64,000 bases of DNA. Source: Thelonectria olida. Lineage: Eukaryota > Ascomycota > Sordariomycetes > Hypocreales > Nectriaceae. Made by a program: the position numbers and the translations under genes. Below, piece by piece: positions 58,382 through 64,000 of this stretch (positions are counted from its first letter, which is position 1; every line of letters begins with the position of its first letter). The stretch lies in assembly GCA_020736575.1 (NCBI GenBank), contig JAGPYM010000014.1:682001-746000 (forward strand), written 5' to 3'. The notes under the pieces were generated by a model. The model was not told where the DNA came from, ran no database searches, and saw nothing but the letters and a program-made list of their open reading frames with translations.

Positions 58382-60030
58382 CTACTGATACTGCTGTGCT
58401 TCCGAAGACATGGCACATTTTGACCGGATCCGAGCCCCATACCTATAGAAAACAAAAGGAAAGGGGAGACAAGCGAGCGCCAGGAATCCAGGCACCGAGG
58501 ACGCCCAGTGAATTCCAAGTCCATCATACATTTTCGTTGAAAAGAGGGGAAATGCAGCGCCTAATAAGGATCGCAGCACCGAGTTCGCGGCGAGCGCAGA
58601 GGCTGCGAAAATGGTGTATGAGTCGATGAGATAGTTGAGGAGACTCAGGAACACTAAGACGAGGCCCGCTGCGAAGAACGAGGATGCCGTGATAGATACG
58701 ATCCAATGGATCTCTGGGCCATTGGTCCAAGCAAACCAGAACAGTCCGATAGGTAACAAGACTGCGCCAATCATTGAAGGAGGCAATCGAGTTTCCGGGG
58801 ATGCAGAGCCTTCGGACACCAAAATACGAGTGTAGCGCCCATGCTCGAACAAAGTATAGATGATGGCTAAAGCCATGCCTGCAATCACCCCAAGAAAAGC
58901 CAGGCCACCCTCCCCCGGGCTCCAGCCGCGGTGTTTCTGATAGACGATTGGATATGCAGCAAACAGCATGTACAGCGTCCCATACACAATGGCAACATAC
59001 GTAGAGCTCATTAGCACAATAGGCTCTGTGAACAACAAGACCCATGGTCTACAGAGAGCTACCTTGTATCGCTGCTTCATTGTCTGTTGTCCCTTATGTC
59101 GCTCGAACTTGGAAACGTAGTATTTTCCGGTTCCTTTACGGAGAAATTCTGCACGGCGGCGTAGTAGGACAGGTGAATACGTCTCAGGGACGCTGAGGCA
59201 GCAGATGATTAATAGTACACCCGTCATGATCGCCATGAGCCCTTCAATCCACCGCCAGCCGGCCGTCGCACCCAGGAAACCGCTCACGATAGGACCTTTG
59301 TCTAGATGAGTCAAGAGTTTTCTGTCTTGATTTCTGGAAGAGTATACACACCAATGGATGGCCCAAGAAAAGGCGCAGCGGCGAAGAGTGTGGTTGCTCG
59401 GCCTCGCTCAGCGGGAGTGAACATGTCACTGATGACGGCTCCGGCATTTGTCAGTGGTGAGGAGCCGATGGTGCCTGCAAGAAATCGCAATACGATGAGC
59501 GACTGAATATTCTGCACGAACACAGTTCCGGCGTTGAGGGCAACCAGGACGGCATAAGTCGAAATGAAGAGATAGCGACGGCCAAACAGTTCAGACAGCG
59601 GCGCCCAGAGCAAGGGGCCCAAGGCGAATCCGAGAACGAAAAGCGAGAGGCCCAAGAGGCCGACCTCTGAAGAGACCCCAAAGGTCTCTCTGATGTCGGC
59701 TATTCCTCCAGAGTATGCCGTGCTGACAAAGGCAACAGTGAAGGCGCTCATGGCTTGAAGCAAAGTGATGGTCCACTTCCTTGTTTGGGAGAATGTCCGT
59801 GGGTTTCTGGCATCGTGTTCGAGAAAGTCAACCACGAATGGGTCATCTGGTGTCCCGGCTCCTGAGTATTCCTGAGAGATGACTGATTGGCAAACTCCAG
59901 ACTGGTCAATGATTAGGCGGAAATGGCTGGCGATAGGGTTCCTGCTTTGAGATTCAGCGTCGGTGACATCAATCCTGGGAGGGGACTGAGAGGATTGCAT
60001 GGGCGTCGGTTCTAGGTGCGTTATCGTCAT
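58382..60030 (-). CDS. MFS multidrug/polyamine exporter (DHA1 type)
   Basis: Predicted 530-residue 12-helix proton antiporter. Exons: 59352-60030 and 58382-59295; the junction restores [15 protein letters not shown], which is motif C of drug:proton antiporters. Other DHA1 marks are [24 protein letters not shown] in the N-terminal lead, [18 protein letters not shown] between helices 2 and 3, and [24 protein letters not shown] in helices 4-5. The central loop begins [18 protein letters not shown], typical of this subgroup. It probably exports toxic small molecules or polyamines; no biosynthetic cluster is adjacent. The ATG at 60030 gives a long polar N-terminus; a second Met ten codons later is also possible. 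Confidence 0.92.
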
Positions 60031-61257
60031 TATCCTATACTTGAAAAGAGAGCTGCGAAATGTTTATGGTGAGATCTTCTAGCCTCTGGAATCTGCTTTA
60101 TTGTGCTTCAGTTGACTGAGAGGGTATGAAGCAACGAGGACATTACCCTTCAAAGGCTGCCAATTTTTGACGCCTGCTGAATGACAACATGTTCGGTGCC
60201 TAACAAATTGAACCTGAATAGAAAAAAAATGATTGAAGTTACCCATTACAGTGAGAAGAAGCGATTGGAACTGCTTGAGGGGTAATTCTTAGCACTGAAA
60301 GTTTCCTCGTTCGCAATTCCCTCACCAAGGTAGTGACAACTTCGGCCTGTTGATCTAAGAGCTTACTCAAATTTTACTTCGTGCTTCTATAGAAATGCCA
60401 GGATGGGTTAGGATGACGTGCAATGGGCGTCGATTGAGTGGTGTGTACCAAGTATGCCGGCTGCTTCGGCACATCCATCATGGCTCCCGTACCTCGGTTT
60501 AGTCATCGCTCCTATTTGCTCTTTCTAGTAATTTTGACGGGTTACCCGATCTTATCTCACTTCGTATTTATGAACCCCAGCTGCAACAAGCCCAATATGG
60601 GCACTACTTCGTAGCTACAAGCGATAAGCATCGGCCCACTGCCAGACCGCCGGAAATAGTCAGCCCGACGTTGACATTCATCGTTCACATCTTCTTCTTC
60701 TGGCTAGACACTGGTCAATTCACGGTCTTGACAGGCCAACGGCGACTGGATGCCTTCTCTCGGCCTCTCGAGCGTAAGGTAGTTCAACATGTCGCTCATG
60801 CAATGTCAAACATGATACGCCGAAACCCAATTGCCAGCATGTATCTGCATAGAGTTCAAGCGCTCTGTTATAACTTGTGATTGATAAACCAATCATTGAT
60901 TTGGATGACTGCACTGGGCTGAGTTCCATGTGGAGGATATGCAAGTTGAAACTGTCGAATCTTGTTTACTGCTGAAACAACTTGTAACGGTTCATACTAT
61001 TGCCTCGTCTTGAATGCCGACCTAAACAAACCGAGACAAAATCGCCTCATGCGAGTTCTCTTTCCGGTGCCATCGTCATATTAGGTTCGTCTCGTTTCAG
61101 GACTGGTCACTCTAGTAGTTGAGTTGGTCCAATCTGAGCCTATGTAGGCCATTTGGCTTCCCTCTGGCTGGCATATACGTGCTAAAATTGTACCTAATTG
61201 TTCAGTATCCAACAACTAATTTCTATTCACAATGACTCTATGCTTTCTAATATTTTC
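60031..61257. other. Intergenic, 1.2 kb
   Basis: Promoter of the DHA1 exporter and 3' flank of the carboxypeptidase gene. The short frames near 60671-60944 carry no motif. Confidence 0.5.
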
Positions 61258-62844
61258 CTACAAGGAATTACCATTCATCCAAGTTTGGATCAAGTAGAGA
61301 GAAACCTCGGGCTGGTCCAAAGGCACCATATGCCCGGCCTTGTCAAATGTGACGAATGCGAATCGGGATCTCTTTCCTGCCCCGGGCGATGCTAAAGCGG
61401 TCACTTCTTTAAAGGTCCCGGCAATGACGCTCTCGCCATTCTTGGGAGCAGACCAAGGCGTCAACTCTTTTGATACAAACTCGGCTTGGCCAGCCCAAGC
61501 CACCTTCTCGGCCCATCTCAGGTTCCCCGCCGTATTGCAAGCCAAATCCAGGTTTCCGTTGTACACCAACACGTCTATGCCAGCATCGAGAATATACTTC
61601 ACGTCCGGGCTTGTGTTGACAAACAAGTCGTTGCCGAGCCAGAACCCTTCGTGAATGTTCATGTTGAGAATCGTAAAGTTGCTGATGGCGCTAGGTACAC
61701 TCAAGGCTTGACGGACTCGTTGGGTGTTCATGTAATCTTCGATTTGTAGGACCTCCGAGTAGCAAAACTGATCAACCTCACACGTTCGCGTAATGTCAAA
61801 TGGATCCCTGCCACCCTCGCCCGTCTCGTCATCAAACAACGCTCGGATTTCGCTGCTGCAGAATGAATCAGCAGCGTGGCAGAGAATCGGATCGGGGTAT
61901 TCGTAGCAGGCCTCATGGAGGTAGACGCAGCGGGGCAGCGCCTCGGCAATCTCGTCGCATCGTGTTGTGTTGAAGACGGGCTCGGGGACGCCAGGTTTTG
62001 TCGTGCAAAGTGTATCGTAATAGCCATACGTCGTATCCAGGGGTGAGACGAAGCCGTCGCCAATCATGACAGAGGCAAGGGGTATCTTGAAGTCGGAAGG
62101 AATCTCGGGCATCGAATTGTATCTTACAATCTCAGCGGCCAGTGTTGGTACGTAGTGTCCACCATAGCTTTCACCCGAAATGTGAAAGGGAACGGAGCGC
62201 AGGTGAGGGAACGCCGAGTAGAAAATGCGTAGAAAGATGTGCATGTCCGCAGCAGCGACAAAGGAATCAGTCGGCAAATCGATGCCCTTGTCAACATATG
62301 AGAACCCGGTGCCCGCTGGCTGGTCAACAAAGATCATGGACGAGTTCCGGGTCCATGAGAAGGGGTTACGGGTGGTTGATGATCCGTTGTTTGCGACCAA
62401 GCACGGCCCCAACTCGAGCATTAGCCCTACAAATATGTCAGTGAGTTGAGATTTCTTGTCTCGTACGGAGTACAAACCAATCAAGCCGCTGCACCCTGGG
62501 CCACCGGTCATCCACAGGTTTAGAGGATCATCCTCGGGGTTGCTCATGCTTTCGAAATACCCTGACGTTAGTTAGTGGCTATTCCGCCTTGCTTGAGAAT
62601 TGTCATTACAGAAAAAGAAGTGCTTCCCCGCCGTGTCGAGCCAGCCGGTATATTGCTTGGATCCAGCGTCGCAGAGGTCATCTCCCTGTTCTTTAATCCG
62701 AACCGAGTGGTCTGGATAGTTTGGGTCGCTGTATGCGATGTAATCCTTCTTTCCACCGAGAATCATCTGCCTGTCAATCGTCGCAGCAGATACGAGACTC
62801 AGCAGCAAAGTCGCCGTCGCCGTAATGTGGCGTAGTGAAACCAT
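61258..62844 (-). CDS. Secreted serine carboxypeptidase (peptidase S10)
   Basis: Predicted 495-residue carboxypeptidase Y-like enzyme removing C-terminal residues from peptides in an acidic compartment or outside the cell. Three exons: 62610-62844, 62478-62561 and 61258-62426. A signal peptide covers roughly residues 1-20. After splicing, HFFFWYFES and [14 protein letters not shown] form the oxyanion-region signature. The catalytic triad is readable: Ser193 in GESYGGHY, Asp400 in [12 protein letters not shown] and His472 in [11 protein letters not shown]. Cysteine pairs in the cap ([15 protein letters not shown]) and several N-x-S/T sites agree with secretion. The end at NGNSL is normal, with no GPI-anchor region. 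Confidence 0.94.
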
Positions 62845-63409
62845 GATCAGTGTGTTGCTGCAAAGTGTTGATGAGGCAATTAGAACAATCGCCTTCAGAG
62901 CTTAGAAGTCATGAAAAGGCCTTCTAATGAATCAAGGCAACCAACCGATGTTCGGATCGGAATGCGTCGTTATCAATGGTCCGGGTATAACACAAGTGGT
63001 GCCATCCTAGTTCCGTCCGAAAAGGGCATCTTTGTACGAGGGACCAGGGTTGAGACAGCTTATCGACCGAGTTCGGAGAACGGCTACGACAGCCGGAAAT
63101 CAGTTTGTTCCAGTCTGGTACGAATACTTGGTACATCCACTGGCTTCTTACCAATGGCTGAACAACTAGATAGAGGTTGCGAACTTACGAAGTCTGAGAA
63201 TACTTCGTACTATTACCCGTCACATTTGTTATTCTGGACCTTCGGATATAGCTTCATTCGCAAATGCGCACATATTCTTTTACTCAGTAACTCGGTTGGC
63301 GCGTCTCTCATCAACGAGTCAACTGCGTCCTGAATCGATTTCCCATGCCACGACAATATTGCCTCTGGAATTGCGCTTGCTGCGTGACAGTAATACCGAG
63401 CCTTTTCCC
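62845..63409. other. Divergent intergenic region
   Basis: Shared promoter region between the carboxypeptidase gene and the membrane-protein gene at the right edge. No specific site recognised. Confidence 0.45.
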
Positions 63410-64000
63410 ATGTCTTGGATACTCTGCATAATTCTTTTCAACATCACACTAACGGCGACGATTGCCATGTATTGTTTATGGCGCCAGCGAGGGCGCCCAA
63501 CGGCAGACACGCTGTCTGCAACACATGTCGCGCTAAATGCCGCTCACCTACTCGCTCTCTCGACATGCATCGTCACGCATGCTTTACCTTATTCCGTGGA
63601 CCAGAAACTGATGGACGCGTTATCTGAAGTTCCCTGGGTGCGTCCCTGAGAACCGACTTGTGAGACTTGATGGACTTACTGACATCCCTAGGTTCTGTGC
63701 TTGATCTGTAGACTTGGGTATGTGGTCTCACATCGACATCGCCGCACTCTCAATGCCGTGTCGAATTGGATTTCTTTGGCTGCGTTCATTGGCATTACGA
63801 CGCCCACGCGAATCTACCCTCTGATTACAATACAAAGCGACCGAACCCAAGCGATATTCGGTCTTATTCCATCGATGAACATAATGGCAGCGGCCATGAC
63901 GTCCGTTATTCTGCCTCTATTCACTCCTTTCCACAATAGCGGGAGCCTTCAAGAGCAGACGGCAGTCCATCCATCATCAACCTGCTCACCAATTGTTCGA
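63410..64000 (+). CDS. Multi-pass membrane protein, 5' part only
   Basis: Starts at ATG 63410 (MSWILCIILFNITLTATIAM), a clear first hydrophobic helix. Exon 1 runs to 63637 and a 54-nt intron ends at 63691. The second exon, beginning VLCLICRLGYVVSHRHRR, stays open to the window edge. Further hydrophobic stretches are AALNAAHLLAL-like near codon 35, NWISLAAFIGITT and MNIMAAAMTSVILPLF. At least four membrane segments are present, but no family is recognised. An upstream in-frame ATG at 63296 would add a polar 38-residue lead and is less likely. The 3' part lies outside the window. Confidence 0.55.

Noticed and set aside
1..64000. CRISPR arrays, prokaryotic operons, rRNA genes or intact transposons
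   Set aside because: None seen; gene structure is eukaryotic throughout and no transposase or reverse transcriptase motif was found.

Overview
The window is nuclear DNA of a filamentous ascomycete. Most genes are interrupted by short GT...AG introns (about 45-90 nt, often with a CTAAC-like branch site), and the gene families are typical of Pezizomycotina: Zn(II)2Cys6 regulators, HET-domain and PNP-NACHT-ankyrin proteins, GH45 and GH5 wall hydrolases, many MFS porters and an OPT transporter. A Sordariomycete, perhaps Hypocreales, is my guess from gene content only. All exon junctions were inferred by eye from splice signals and reading frame.

Left part (1-12.9 kb): an amino-acid/choline-type permease, a gene-poor stretch with a small CxxC-rich reading frame and the decayed C-terminus of a fungal transcription factor, then a HET-domain protein and 3.8 kb of non-coding DNA containing a diverged minisatellite. 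Next (12.9-30.5 kb): a secreted GH45 endoglucanase with a CBM1-like tail; a 15-exon dynamin/SLIP-GC-like GTPase; an intron-containing tRNA-Glu; a PNP-NACHT-ankyrin NLR-like gene broken by two frameshifts and a stop; an intact ankyrin protein with a C-terminal CaaX box; and an 801-residue membrane protein. HET, large GTPase, NLR and ankyrin genes within 21 kb look like a nonself-recognition neighbourhood.

Middle part (30.5-51.2 kb): a gene-poor 4.4 kb; a Zn2Cys6 regulator tail-to-tail with a sugar porter; a divergent pair of secreted proteins (GH5 hydrolase and a barwin/expansin-like protein); a GFA-domain protein; and a compact probable catabolic cluster. That cluster has a Zn2Cys6 regulator, a PcaB-type fumarate-lyase-superfamily enzyme and a divergent anion:cation symporter MFS. 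The lyase/transporter promoter carries five perfect 8-bp units each starting with CGG, a plausible operator for the adjacent zinc-cluster regulator and the most striking regulatory signal in the window. A small secreted protein follows.

Right part (51.2-64 kb): an intronless sugar porter, an OPT oligopeptide transporter, a DHA1-type MFS drug exporter, a secreted serine carboxypeptidase and the 5' part of a multi-pass membrane protein cut by the window edge. Together the right half reads as nutrient scavenging: extracellular peptidase and glycosidases with matching peptide and sugar uptake.
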